Of a stretch of 64,000 bases of DNA, positions 10,500 through 22,333 are shown one piece after another. Origin of the DNA: Branchinecta lynchi. Lineage: Eukaryota; Arthropoda; Branchiopoda; Anostraca; Branchinectidae. A model generated the notes under the pieces. That model saw only the letters and a list, made by a program, of their open reading frames with translations. It did no database searches and was not told the DNA's origin. The stretch lies in the NCBI GenBank assembly GCA_023053575.1, contig JAKZAP010000008.1:3001001-3065000 (forward strand). Direction: 5' to 3'. Positions within the stretch are counted from its first letter, which is position 1, and every line of letters begins with the position of its first letter. The position numbers and the translations under genes were made by a program.

Positions 10500-12440
10500 C
10501 CCGTTTCATATGGCACCTGCCCTTCGGCCAAGTGCCATACAGCGATCGAAGTTTGTCGGTCTGTCTGTCCCGGTTTTGCTAATTCGGGAACTTCCAGATA
10601 AGCTAGGACGATGAAACCTGGCAGGCATACCAGGGACCGGACAGATTAAATTATAAACAGTCGCTTCCCCGATCTGACCATCGTGGGAGGAGTGGAGGGA
10701 TGGGGAATCCGGAATCTAGTGGCATGGGCAGCTATTGTACGGGTGATCGTATTTAAATGAAACTTAATATTTAGAAAGACCTCGTGCCTCAGACGTCCCA
10801 TTGTAAGTTCGGACTAGATCCGGGGACATTGGGAGGAGTTGGCGGGGGACCCGGAAATATTTGGAAACGTTTAGAGTGGAGGGATCGGGATGAAACTTGT
10901 TGGGAAGACCAAGCACAAGTTTTAGATACGTCACTGACATAATAGGACGGGATTCGGGCACTGTGGGGGAGTTGGGGTGTGGTCTGGATTTCTAGGAAGC
11001 TCGCGAGTTCGGTACTTCCTAATTTGCTAGGACGATGAAAACTTGGCGAGGGACCGGAATAGACTGACTCGAGAATAGTTGTTTCCTGGATCCGGCCATC
11101 ATGGGAGGAGTGGAGGGATTGGGAATCCTCAATCTAGTGGCATGGGCAGTTCCTGAACGGGAGACCGGATTTAAATTGAACTTGGCAAGTGGAAAGAGCT
11201 ATCGTCTCAGATGTTCTATGTCAGGTCCTGGGAGGAATGGAGGAAGGGGCAATCCGGAATCTTGAGGTATTTGTAACTTTCCAACGGCTGATCGGATCTG
11301 AATGAAACTATATATTTGGAAAGACACCGATTCTCAGACGACCCAGTTCAAATCCGGATCGAATCCGGTGACTTTGTCAGGAGCCGGAGGGGGAACCGGA
11401 AATCTTGGGAAACGCTTAGAGTGGAGGGATCGGGATGAAACTTGGTGGGAAGAACAAGCGCAAGTCCTAGATACATTACCTAGATAAACCGGACCAGATT
11501 CGGACACTGTGGGGGAGCTGGGGGGGGGGGGGCTTAATTCTGACGATCCCGCAAGTTCGGAACTTCCTGACGTTCTAGGACGATAAAACTTGGAAGACAT
11601 ATCAGCGACCCGAACAGACTGACTTGAGAGTAGTCGTTTCCCCGATCCGACCATCATGGGGGTTCCGATAAGTTTTTGACCTGCACAGAAACCAAATGGG
11701 TGGACACAATAGGATGCACGTTGGACAGTGACGAGTTTATGCGACCATGATTTGTTATTTAGTGTCCGGACAGGATCCGGTCAAGGTGGAGGGGGGGGGG
11801 GAGCAGGATTCGGATATTTGTAGATAGGCTCTGCTCCGATTCCAGTCAAACTTGATGGACGGGAAGAGGATAAGCCAGAGACGGGAAATTCATGTTTCCG
11901 AGTCGTATTCAGCCACGGTGGGCGGAGCTGGAAGGGGAGTCCCGGAAATTTTGTGGTTAGCATAAGGGTCAAACAAGCGTAGTGATTTGAATGAAACTTG
12001 GGAAGATACAGAGATCTTATTCCCTAGATGACATATTTTAAGGTTTGAACCGGATTCGACCACGCTGGGGGAGGAGAGATTTACTGGAAGTTCCCCCACA
12101 AATGCTCAGATCTGAGTGAAAGATAGGTAGTAAGAGAAATTGCTACAGAAGATCCCCCATATACCGAGGTCGAATCCGGACCAGATTCGTCCGCGATATA
12201 TGGGGAGTCGGAAGGGGGTACCGGAAATCTTGGACACGTCTAGGGACATAGCGAGCTGATTTCTTGGTTTGAAACTTGGAAGGTTGGCGATGGCTTGGAG
12301 GTGATGTCGGGACTAGATATCCTAATTCTAGGTCCGAACCGCATTTTTGGATGGCGGGGTGTTTTGTGAAGTTCTCTTCTACTTTCTTGTACCACCTACT
12401 CGTAACAAGTGCCATATGAGCTCGTAACTCTTGTTGTTTC
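10500..12440 (-). mobile_element. Family A repeat, copy A2 (minus), near full length
   Basis: Begins with the hairpin TGGCACCTGCCCTTCGGCC/AAGTGCCA, then TCGGTCTGTCTGTCCCGG. It runs through degenerate units of about 130-150 bp carrying GATGAAACTTGG and G-rich tracts, and ends ACAAGTGCCATATGAGCTCG and TAACTCTTG. Both outer ends match the reverse complement of the element at 31350-33465. Confidence 0.8.
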
Positions 12441-12499
12441 AAAAGCTCCTTGATGAGATACAATAATTTCAAAGTTTAGAGGGGTTGACAATTTCAGCA

Positions 12500-12760
12500 G
12501 TAAGGTACACACTGAAACAAAAAAAAAGGCCGATCCCAACTGTGGGACATGTAGGGGATTTGTAAGCAACAATCGGTTGTTAGACCATACTCATCTTCGG
12601 CAATGTGGGGTTAGCAATTTTTTCCAGTTGGTGTCGCCTACCTATCGCTACCTATTAATCCTATTATTTGTTTCCGGTGTATTTGATCGTGAGAACAGTT
12701 TGGTACCATGTCTATCACGGGGAGATGGACTTGCGTAAGTAAGAATCAGTTGCCAGAAGG
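12500..12760 (+). repeat. Family K repeat, copy 2, second part
   Basis: Words GGGGATTTGTAAG, CATCTTCGGCAATG and AGTTGGTGT match 2150-2230 of copy 1. Confidence 0.45.
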
Positions 12761-13149
12761 GGTTCATGGGGGCCTCGAAACTAGTGCAAATTGGTGCACA
12801 TTTTATTTGATTTCTACAAACCTAAGGGTAAGGATTAGTCTAGTTAGTCTAGTAAAGGTTGGATTTTTAAATTGTGTCGGTTTACCTTTTGCCGGTACTG
12901 GTGTATTTAATAAGTCTGTCAATTGCCAAAAGCCAGTTTCCGTCTAAACTAAAACAGGTAAAAATCATACCGTTATAGAAAGGTGGGGATCCCTCGGACC
13001 CGTGTAATTGGCGACCGATTTCGATTTTACCTTTATTTACTAGAACTTATGAAAAAGTTATTTATAGCGATGATTGTATGGTTACCTGGATTCGAAGAAA
13101 ATACTGTATGATGACCAATTTTGCTTCAGAAGTAAACATTCCACTAGCC

Positions 13150-13540
13150 ATGCAGTACGCCATCTTTTAATTTTTGTTGATAAAGCTCTTGAAAGTAACC
13201 TGGTCCTCTAACTATTTTTGTAGATTTCCGTAAGGCTTTTGATACTGTTGAATTAATACTCTTCTAAGTAGACTAAGCTGGCTTCGGCTCGGTAGTAGTT
13301 GCGTAAAGTGGTTTCATCATACCTGCATGGCCGCAGGGTCAAAGTTGCTTTATCGAATATCCTTAGCAGCGAGTTCGATGTAAAGTGTGGAGTGCCACAA
13401 GGTTTCGTGCTCGGACCTCTACTATATCTCGTTTATATTAAATCGCTGGCATCACATGTCGCTGAGGAGGCGCTGACCTCTTTCGCGGACGACACTGCGA
13501 TAACAGTAGTTGGTAGTTGTTTGGGTTGTACATAAGACTA
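13150..13540 (+). pseudogene. LINE reverse transcriptase fragment, frameshifted
   Basis: Translates in pieces to FVDFRKAFDTVEL (catalytic motif A), then KCGVPQGFVLGPLLYLVYI (motif B), then SFADDTAITVVG (the FADD catalytic box, motif C). Stops and a frame change lie between motif A and motif B, so it is not functional. The motif style is that of jockey/CR1 LINEs. The 5' and 3' parts are missing here; the C-terminal RT piece at 17820-18480 might belong to the same insertion, but that is not shown. Confidence 0.85.
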
Positions 13541-15130
13541 ACTTACGTTACGCAGTTTTACAGTTGGTAGTTTCCTCAGTGCTTCCACTTCTCCTGATTT
13601 ATCAGGAGATCTACTTTTTTTAAGCCTCCCACTGATTTAATTTTGAGCCTCCTGATCTACTGATATTTCGCTATTCTACTTAACTTTCTCCTGATTTTTC
13701 CGAATAGCTATATTCTTAATTATTCTTTTGTAGAACCTGGCCTGGAGGCTGGAACTCATCACCGAAGTTAGGCGTTTCTGTTTCTGTTTGAAATTTATTC
13801 CATTCTCGACCAGGATTCCTATACCGTTCAAATGAGCAATCTTACGCTTGACTCCTTGATTCTGTGGGGGAGGGGGCTTCAAGGGACTGCGTTTAGAGGT
13901 GGCATCTCAAAAGGCTTATTAAAATGGGAAAGTCAAGTATTACTTTACGAGTAATGTACTGAGACTGTCACCTACGTTTAGGTCGTAACTTTTTTATTAT
14001 TTTACTCTATTCTTTTGAAGCTCGCATAGCATCTTTTCTAATGAAAAAATATCTTATTTTTTTCTTTGGTCCAAGACAATGGGCTCAAATCCGTGTAATT
14101 GTCCACACCGTGGACGTAATATTTCCTTAAACTCTTGAACATCACCAACTATTTCAAAAACAAAATATTCACACAAACTTTAAACTATTCCTTAAATTTC
14201 TAATTACCGACCAACAAATTTCTTTAATCGTTTCTACTTACATTCTTATCTTCGTTAATAATTAATGTATATTTTCTCTCCTGTCTGCAGATCTGCAAAT
14301 CCTCAAAACCACTCACAAGAATTCTAACCCCAACCAAATCACTACATATGAAAAATAACTCCATCAGACACAGAACCACTAAAACTAGAAAAATATTTAA
14401 TAATCAAATGTTTCAAACTACAATGTTTATTTTATAATCTACACTATAAATTCTAAGTAAATCGTAAAGAACATTTTTTTTTAACCAGAATTTTCATGAC
14501 GATCGTTTTTAGGGTAGACTACATGTACATGTACTTATAGAGGAACCCTACCTCCGTAGGTTCCCTTTCCTTCAATGAACGATCACTCTACACCTAAATA
14601 TTCTTTCTGCCGAAGCTGACTGCGAGTCATGGTTGATAGTGAACAAGTGCGCAAGCGCTCAGACGTGGAGTGTAAAAGTAAAATGTTTATCACATTTATA
14701 TACAAACAGCTTTAGAGCCAAGACGTTTATCTTCCCCAATAACCAAACAAGTATTGAAATAACCTTGTAATCACCCCCCTTTAAAAGCTTTAAATGTAAA
14801 CAAAACGCCAGTATAAATCCAGAAAAATGTTGAAGATCTTGCACGAATAGCATTTGTTCAAGCACTGAATGGTCGGCCTGAAAATCCCACCCTTTAAACC
14901 TCTTGTTCATTAGCAATTTAATAACAAGTGCAATAAACCAATTCGTAGCAGACTAATGCCCCCTTTGTCACAATTCATTAAGTAGGGCATATCATCGATC
15001 ATGTGACAAAACAGTCCAGTTTCCATCTGTTCTGTAAAGAATAAAGTACGTCGCGTTGTCTTATTTGTTGATGCTACACCAAATCCTCACCCATAGGTAT
15101 ATCTCCCCAAATATACAAGAGTCATAGACG
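13541..15130. other. Unassigned stretch
   Basis: Words like TCTCCTGATTT near 13585-13700 recur near 16200-16300, suggesting another decayed repeat. Otherwise no exon, RNA gene or known element is seen. The region is AT-rich. Confidence 0.35.
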
Positions 15131-15134
15131 AACT

Positions 15135-15850
15135 TAACTTGTGGGAAATCTGGGCCCAGCTGCCCATGAACGGGAAGGGGGGGGGTCGGGACCCATCCGT
15201 ATTTACACCTTTTTTCCTCAAGAATACGAGATTACACTTTGATTCCAGTCACGGGTCAAACAAATTTTCATGGGCAATTTTGGGCCCACTTGCCCATGAA
15301 CGGGGAGGGTGGGGGGTGGTTCAACTCTCCCTGGTCCCTGTGATCCTAAAGCACAAAGGAATTTCATCGCCTTATCTCCACTTATTGTCCAATTAAAAAC
15401 ATTTTAAAATGGGCAATCTGGTCCCAATTGCCCCTGAACCAAGTGGGGTGGGGTTTGGGACCGGCAACAAGCAAAAAGAGACCACAATGCTCACAATCCT
15501 ACCAAGTTTCAACTTGATACCTGTTGATTCCTGGCAAGGGTAACGAACTTTACTCCTGGTCAATCTGGGCCTAGTTGCCCATGAACGGGTTGGGTGGGGG
15601 AAGTGCAACTTTAAAAGCAATTTCCCAGCGCTAGGAGCTACACGTCCAAGAAATTTCACCGTCCTATGTACAGTTCTGGTCAAGTTACGAATATTATTCA
15701 CTGGGCAATCTGGGCCCATTCGCCCCTGAACCGGTTGGGTGTGGGGGGTGACCCCTAAACGGCACAGCTAGACCCCAATACCCACAAGCGTACCAAGTTT
15801 AAACTTGATACTTGCACTCGTTCACGAGTTATGAGCTCCACAAAATATGG
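15135..15850 (+). repeat. Family G tandem array, about 140-bp unit
   Basis: Five degenerate units, each with TGGGCAATCTGGGCCC, TGCCCATGAACGGG and a G-rich tract, start near 15145, 15275, 15415, 15560 and 15700. Two units also carry ACCAAGTTT(C/A)AACTTGATAC, a phrase like that in families A and B. Confidence 0.8.
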
Positions 15851-15929
15851 TGAAAACCGAAAGCTGGAAGCTGCCACAGCGCTCGCAATAGTGGATTGTT
15901 CCAAGGAACACTCCGCTAAAAACGGATGT

Positions 15930-16140
15930 GTCAGCTGAACTTTGTTCGAGCGATATTTTGGTCCTTCTTGGCAAGGGTCCTCTTCAGGTTCTAACCGCTA
16001 GAGCTGGGAATTGAACTCAAACTGGGAACTGAACTTTAATTCCCAGCTTGAGTGGTCTGAGTCTGAAGAGGACTCTGGCCAAGAAGGGCCGAAATATCGC
16101 TATAATAAAGTTCATTTGACGTATCCGTTTGTCACTGTCC
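15930..16140. mobile_element. Family P inverted pair
   Basis: A minus-oriented copy (CCTGAAGAGGACCCTTGCC on the reverse strand, about 15950-15995) faces a plus-oriented copy at about 16065-16130. The plus copy keeps CTGAAGA, a stem and GAAA; the minus copy has CAAAA in place of CGAAA. Between them the words AATTCCCAGC/GCTGGGAATT are also inverted. Confidence 0.6.
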
Positions 16141-16304
16141 ACTCTACACCTATACTTCAAATGTTCCCCTCTTTGACAAATAAACTGTAAATACAAATCC
16201 CTCCTAATAAAAATCTCATTAGAAACTTCTGATTTCTAAAACATCTCCTTATAACTCTCCTGATTTTTTAGATTACTGACTGAATCTCCTGATTTTTATG
16301 TCAC

Positions 16305-17695
16305 TTTCGGCTAAGTGCCATATAGAGATCGCAATTTCTGTCCGTCCGTCCGTCGGTCGGTCCAGGGTTTGCTAGTTCGGGCACTTCCACATAAGCTAGG
16401 ACGATGAAACTTGGCAGACATATGACCCCAAAAGATTAAGTTGGAACTAGTCACTTCCCCGATCCGAGCATCGTGGGGGAAGTAGAGGGAGGGGGAATCC
16501 GGAATCTAGAGGTATTTATCATTTTTGAACGGGTGATCGATCTTAATGAAACTTGGTGTTTGGAAGGAGCCCGTGTTTCAGACGACTCAGTTTAAATCCG
16601 AACTGGATTCCGTGACTTTGGTGGGAGCTGGAGGGGAGGAACTAGAAATCTCGTGAAACGCTTTGAGTTGGGGGATTTGGATGGAACTTGGTGAGAAGAA
16701 CAAGCATTAGCCCTAGATACGTAAATGACAGAACCAGATCGTATCGGGGCTCTGTGAGGGGTGGAGGAGTTGGAGGGTGTTTCTTGGAATTCCGACGATC
16801 GCCAGTTAGGATAGTTCCAGCTACTCTAAGAACGGTGAAACTTGGCAGGCCTATTAATGACTTAAGGACCCGTCACAATGCCCTAGGAAAACTTGTGTTC
16901 CTGGATCCGACCATCTTTGGGGAGTTGAGGGAAGAGGAATCCGGAAATCACTGGTTTCCGTAAGTTGCGAACGGGTGTCTGATATTAGAGTGAAACTTTA
17001 TGGGTGAGAACTCATGACCTAGATAAGCAAAACATGCGTCCGAACCACATGCGGGCACGTTTAGGAGAGTTGGACGAGGGGGGGGGGGGGTACAGAATGG
17101 GATTAGGTTGGACAGTTCCGAGTCAATGCGGTCTTGATTTGTTATTTGGTGTCTGGATCGGGTCTGAGCACGGTAGGGGAGGGGGGGGGGAGGGGGAACC
17201 GGAAATTTGTGATCAGGCTATGCTCCATTTCCAGTCTAACTTGATTAGGAGATGTCAGAGATGCGACGTTTACGTTTCCGTTTCGTATTCAGCCACAATG
17301 GGGTAGTTGGAAGGGGATTCCTGGAAACGTTTTGGCTCGCATAGGGGTCAAACAAGTGGAGCGATTTCAGTGAAACTTGGGATGTAAAGAGCTCACATGA
17401 CCTAAATGACATATTTTAGGGTCCGAACTGGATCCGACCACGCTGGGGTAGGGGGGAGGGGAGTTACAAGAAGTTCCCAAAAACGCTCAGATTTGAGCGA
17501 AACTTTATAGGTGGTAAGAGCAAATGCTTCAGATGATCCATTTAGTAGGCTGAAGTCCAAACGAGATTCGGTTGAGTGAAACTAGGTATCTAGGTCCGAG
17601 CCGCATTTTTAGATGGTGGGGTATTTTGCTTTCTCGTCTACTTTTTAGGTACCACCTACTCATATCAAGTGCTATATGAGCTCGTAGCTCTTAAT
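16305..17695 (-). mobile_element. Family A repeat, copy A3 (minus)
   Basis: Starts TTTCGGCTAAGTGCCATATA, followed by GTCCGTCCGTCCGTCGGTCG, has internal units with GATGAAACTTGG, and ends CAAGTGCTATATGAGCTCGT. Length and order agree with the other minus copies. Confidence 0.78.
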
Positions 17696-17819
17696 TAACT
17701 ATGTCCTTGTTTTTTTGAAAATTTGAAATGGAAGCACTGTTCTCTAGCAGTTAAGGCATCTGAAACAAATTATATTATTTTTAGTCGAACAGGTAGGTTA
17801 CTTAACGATAACAATACAA

Positions 17820-18480
17820 AAAAAAATTCGGAGAACTACCCATTAAACAAGTTTTTGAAATGAGATATTTGGGATTTTACCTCGATAATAATATTAGTTG
17901 GAAAAAAACATTGTAGTATTGCTGGTGTTAGGGGACTACGAATTCTAAGAAGGATAAGAAAAATATTTCCATTTCAGATTTTAAAAACTACTTATTTTTC
18001 TGCCTTTCACCCTACATCGATTACGGTTGCGTTCATTGGGCTAGCAGTTATTTTTTCTAATTATAAAAGGATCTAAATTTTGCAAAATAAAAGCATTCGT
18101 TTGGTTGCGGACATAAAAGAGGAGGTTGAATCTAAAACAATTGCCAGCTTTTCCCGGTGTATGTTCTGAACGTTGGTCAGATTCGTGATTATCAGGCGTC
18201 AATTTCTGTGTTTCAAAGCATGAACAATATATGCCCCGATTATTTCCATGATTATTTTTCTATGAATCAGGAGCACCATCACGACACTTGAAATGCACAG
18301 CTTTTAATTAATATAAAAAGAAAAACATTAGATCCTCTTATCTGGTTCATAATCTGAGGCCTTCTGTTTGGAATAACCTGCTGGCTAGCATCAGGGAGTC
18401 TGTCACTTTATGCGGGTTTAAAAAGAAATTGAATACTTTCCACTTAAAGGACCCCTCTTGCTTATTCTGCCTTTTATAAC
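17820..18480 (+). pseudogene. LINE reverse transcriptase C-terminal remnant
   Basis: With frameshifts it reads RYLGFYLDNNISWK, YFSAFHPYIDYGCVHWASSY and finally LRPSVWNNLLASIRES and FKKKLNTFHL. These are the motif E, thumb and C-terminal patterns of CR1/jockey-type LINEs (the IDYGCVxW and PSVWNxLPxxIR motifs). Several stops interrupt it. Confidence 0.85.
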
Positions 18481-19245
18481 ATACTTAGCTCCCATATGAA
18501 ATTATAAGCTTATAAAATCCCCACCTTTCTCCATTGTTTCGTTTCGTAATTGCGAATTTTTAGCGCTTTTTCGGCCTTTCCGAGTTTGCCTGTCACCCAA
18601 CGAAAAGTTTGTCGTAATCTTCAATGTACGCTGACAACTCTTTCACATATAAGTATGTGATACTCCCCTCTTTATTACTTCTTTTATTTGCTTAGTTTTC
18701 CCACTTCTTAACCAAGGCACGGTTCAGTTTTCAAATGTTTTGCGCCCAGCCGCCGCGTCGGAGAGCAGGAAGGCTGGATATACTCGACAGGCGCTAACAA
18801 GAGAATCACTTGTTTTAGGTGGGAAGTAATGGTATTTCCATTAGAGTTTTTTCTGAATAATTTCATAGGGAAAAGATCGTTTCTAGTAAGAGTTGTGCTT
18901 TAACTAATACGAGTTGAAGGGTGGTGTAGTATTTTTTTCTTTTTTTTATTATTTCTTTTTTTTCACAGTTGTTCGGGGTTGATGAGGAGCTGATACTGAT
19001 AACTGATAACTGATAAGGAGTAAATATCATGCGAACACTCGTCGGAAGCATATTGCGCACGGAAAAGAATCGCAGCAAGTGCAAAGATTAGTGAGGTGTA
19101 GTTAGTGGGTTTTATTATCTAACATGAAATTAGAGTCTCCGGGTTTAAGAATTAATTAATGCAATTACTGAAATAGGTTTGGAAGTATAGGTACGGTTCC
19201 CTAGACACGCAAGTTAAGTGTAAATACATGACGGCTGATCGCCTC
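18481..19245. other. Unassigned stretch
   Basis: CCCACTTCTTAACCAAGGCACGG near 18708 recurs in similar form near 20865, a dispersed repeat of unknown class. Nothing else is recognised. Confidence 0.35.
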
Positions 19246-19370
19246 CATATTCATTAAAATGTACTTTTCATTAAAATGTACTTTTATTCCCAGAATTAAA
19301 TACTTTTATTCTTCATATTCATTAAAATGCACTTTTCATTAAAATGTACTTTTATTCCCAGAATTTTATC
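19246..19370 (+). repeat. 68-bp direct duplication
   Basis: CATATTCATTAAAATG followed by ACTTTTATTCCCAGAATT appears twice, offset by 68 bases. Confidence 0.75.
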
Positions 19371-21275
19371 AGCACGTCCTAACACGGCCCGGGGGGTAGC
19401 CGGAGCCCCCTTCGCTCCCCACGTGAATGCAGTTCGACGATGCCGAGGGTCTTAATTCCTTCCATGAACATAATGAATCATCACTGAATAATTGGCACGT
19501 GAGACATGCGGAGACATGTGCCAGGTGACACGGAGCTACAAATATAGGTACCATGGCCGTATCCGGGGGGGGGGGGGGGTTATTATACAGGTGCCGACAA
19601 TCTGGCCGGAAAACTGGATCATCTTTCCGCAACCCTGCCACCTTCGTATTGCAGCTACTTTTTAATAAAATCTGAAAGGAGTCCGGGAGACTCCTTGATT
19701 CAGTCAATCAACCGTTGCCAGTGACGAAACGAACTACGGTGAGCAAGTTTAAAATTAATTAATGTACGCATTTCCGGTCCTTTCTTCCGGAATCGAGTTT
19801 CACAGAAATGGGAGACAGCATCTTGTTTTGCCTGAATAAATGGAACCTTCCGCAAGCGATGAAAGCGACGGTGACACTGCCTTTTGACAGTCATTTATGC
19901 ATGGCCTGCGCTCATACTGTTTGACTTTCACTTCCACCTACGCGAAAAATAAATGGTAAAATCATTTTATTTCAAAATCTTTTTCGCATGCCCAACTTTA
20001 AGAACTTGAGCTTCTGAAAGAAAATACAAATCAAGAGTCAAATGACAATCAAGCAGAAAAGAGGATAAGAGGGAAGGAAGGGATCAACTAAAAGAAAGGA
20101 ATGGAAGGACACCAGGCGGAACGAGTATCAAAAAGAGGAGCGAGCACTAGAAAAGGGAACGGTCGATGATAGTGATAAACGCATAAACCCACAGGAGGCA
20201 AACATACTAAAAGAGATGGAAAAATTGATGAAAAGGATGAAAAGGTATGTATCTAGAAGTGAAACTAATTTTGCGCAGAGATATGGACTGGAAATAACGC
20301 GATGCGGATTATTCCGCATGCAGACAACAACGCACTCGCGAGTCCGTGGTCTGTGATGACGAGTCTAGGCGATCCTCCAGGACATAACAACCCGCCAATC
20401 CCCACCCCCTGACGAAAACCCCAGGTACCAAACCCACCGACCAACTCCCCCGAATGCAAATATGTAGGAAATAAAAAAAAATCTGATTAAGAACAGACAG
20501 TCAGTCAGTCAAGACAGACAGACAACTGCAGTTTAGATTTTCCCTAGACATGCTACCTAAATGTATCACGTGACGGCGGCTCGCTGGCCGCTATCGTCTA
20601 TATATACTTTTCAGTATTTGTTTACTTTATTTTAGTAACACTGTATGTGTGTGTGTGGGGGGGGGGGTATGTTTGGGGTTTTTCTCCGTTTTATTTTTTT
20701 TTTAGCAGAGGGGGTATATCTGGGGTTTTTCAAAGAGCGGTTTCCGAATTTTTTTGTGCGGTGGGGTATCAGGGGGGGGGGGGGTAGCCAAACCTTTTAG
20801 TGACATATGTTAGATGCTTTCTACGCAGAGATCTACCTCATCAGTTGACTGTCTAGAGTTGTCCCACTTCCTAACGAGGCACGGTTCATTATGTGTGCAC
20901 AAAGGAGGGCTAAGCAAGATCTAGTTCCTAGGTACAGTCGTGACCTCCCCCCCCCCCCAAGCCTCGATTTGCGAGGTCATCATCATACTATTTACCATAC
21001 CAAAATTCCAATAGACGGAAATTCGTACGGAAAAATGTATATTTCTCAGTATGGAGATCTCTGATCTGTATATACAGTGTGGGAAAATCATTGAGCTATG
21101 ATTGCCTGTAATAGCCTGTTGGGTAGAAAACCGGATTCCGGCAAAAGGTGCAATGTTTCAAAAGCACGATTGCTCTGATGAACCTGCGGTCAATTTCAAG
21201 CTCCTCATCCATCCCATCAAGGAAATTTTGATCCTCCTTAGAGGCTAGATTCTCCATGTCCCCATGAACAGTGAG
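19371..21275. other. Mostly unassigned
   Basis: Contains a fragment of the CAGGGCCGTATCC MITE end at about 19553, a repeat word TTCCCTAGACA shared with 19199 and 33887, and a (TG)n and G-run near 20642-20670. No exon was recognised. Confidence 0.35.
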
Positions 21276-21475
21276 CAAGGCCGTATCCAGGGGGGGGGGG
21301 TTAGGGGGTTGAATCCCCCCCCCCGGAAACATGCGAATTTCATCATTTTTATAGGCTTTTCCCTCTGATCTATGTCCTCTGTGTACTTTTTTGTCTGACC
21401 CACAGGCAAACCCCCTCCCCCCGGGAGGCAACCCCCCCCCCCCCCCCCCGAAATAAATTCGTGGACACGGGCCTG
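21276..21475 (+). mobile_element. hAT-type MITE (CAGGGCCGTATCC family), copy 2
   Basis: Termini CAAGGCCGTATCCAGG and GGACACGGGCCTG. The flanking 8-mers ACAGTGAG (21268-21275) and GCAGTGAG (21476-21483) match at 7 of 8. The interior aligns with 4177-4369, including CATTTTTATAGGCTTTTC and GAAATAAATTC. It is 200 bp with no coding capacity. Confidence 0.85.
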
Positions 21476-21483
21476 GCAGTGAG

Positions 21484-22110
21484 TTTTCTCCTTACCTGCA
21501 TTTACGTTCAGAACAGGTTGGACCCGATTATCGCCGAGGCGCAGAAAGAGATATCCCCGCCCCCGTCATTTCCCTGCTTGGATACTTAGATAGAGACTGA
21601 GCAACAGAAAAAAATAATTAGAAGACTTGGTCTGAGATTTTAAGGATTTCCAAGGGTTAAAAGCCTTGGCGACGTAATATCAGAACGACATGCAATTCAT
21701 GGAAAACGAAGACTTTTCCGCTTACACAATCCGACACTCCCTGGCTGTGCTCACGTTTCGGAAACCAAGAGTAACTGAACCAGAGGAAATGAGCATAAAG
21801 TAAATGAGGCAGTTATAAGGAAAGTCAGCTCCTGTCTCCAGCGTCGGTCCAGACCCTAGTTCTTTGGAGGCACAGTGTCTGTGATATGGCTCTTGAGCAA
21901 CACTGGGGTATGGAAGTTGGTCATACCGATGTCCACGTGTGCCGACGAACGCGAGTCGTATGCTCACCTGCAGTAAAGCGTGAATTACTCACATGGCATA
22001 CAGCGAGGCACTTGTATACTTCCTCGCTCCTCCAATATTTGCGTTTTCAAGCTCGCGATTCTCAACCCGTGTTCGTCACGTCGTTTTTACGGAGCGCATC
22101 CAGTGCGCAT
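21484..22110. other. Unassigned stretch
   Basis: No exon, RNA gene or recurring repeat recognised. Confidence 0.35.
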
Positions 22111-22111
22111 C

Positions 22112-22333
22112 CTAATGGAGGGTTCACACACTGTGTAAAATCCGAGCGTATTTTGAAATCCGAGCGTATTTTACGCACGTTTTGAGCTTGAAAAGATTTC
22201 TAGCAATACGGACGTATTTAGATATAAAACGGACCGATTTCTTAAATATGTCCGTATTGCTAGAAATGTTTTCAAGCTCAAAACGTGCGTAAAATACGCT
22301 CGGATTTTACACAGTGTGTAAATGGACCATCAT
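22112..22333. mobile_element. Palindromic MITE (ATACGGACGTATT family), copy 1
   Basis: Nearly the whole element is one hairpin. The left arm has CACACACTGTGTAAAATCC, ATTTTACGCACGTTTTGAGC and TAGCAATACGGACGTATT; the right arm has these reversed, ending GTGTGTAAATGGACCATCAT. A second full copy is at 62929-63145 and a partial one at 23055-23224. Confidence 0.8.

Noticed and set aside
13150..18480. One LINE split by a 4.3-kb insertion (RT core at 13.2-13.5 kb, C-terminus at 17.8-18.5 kb)
   Set aside because: Order and strand agree, but the junctions do not show a clean insertion and several families lie between; left as two separate remnants.
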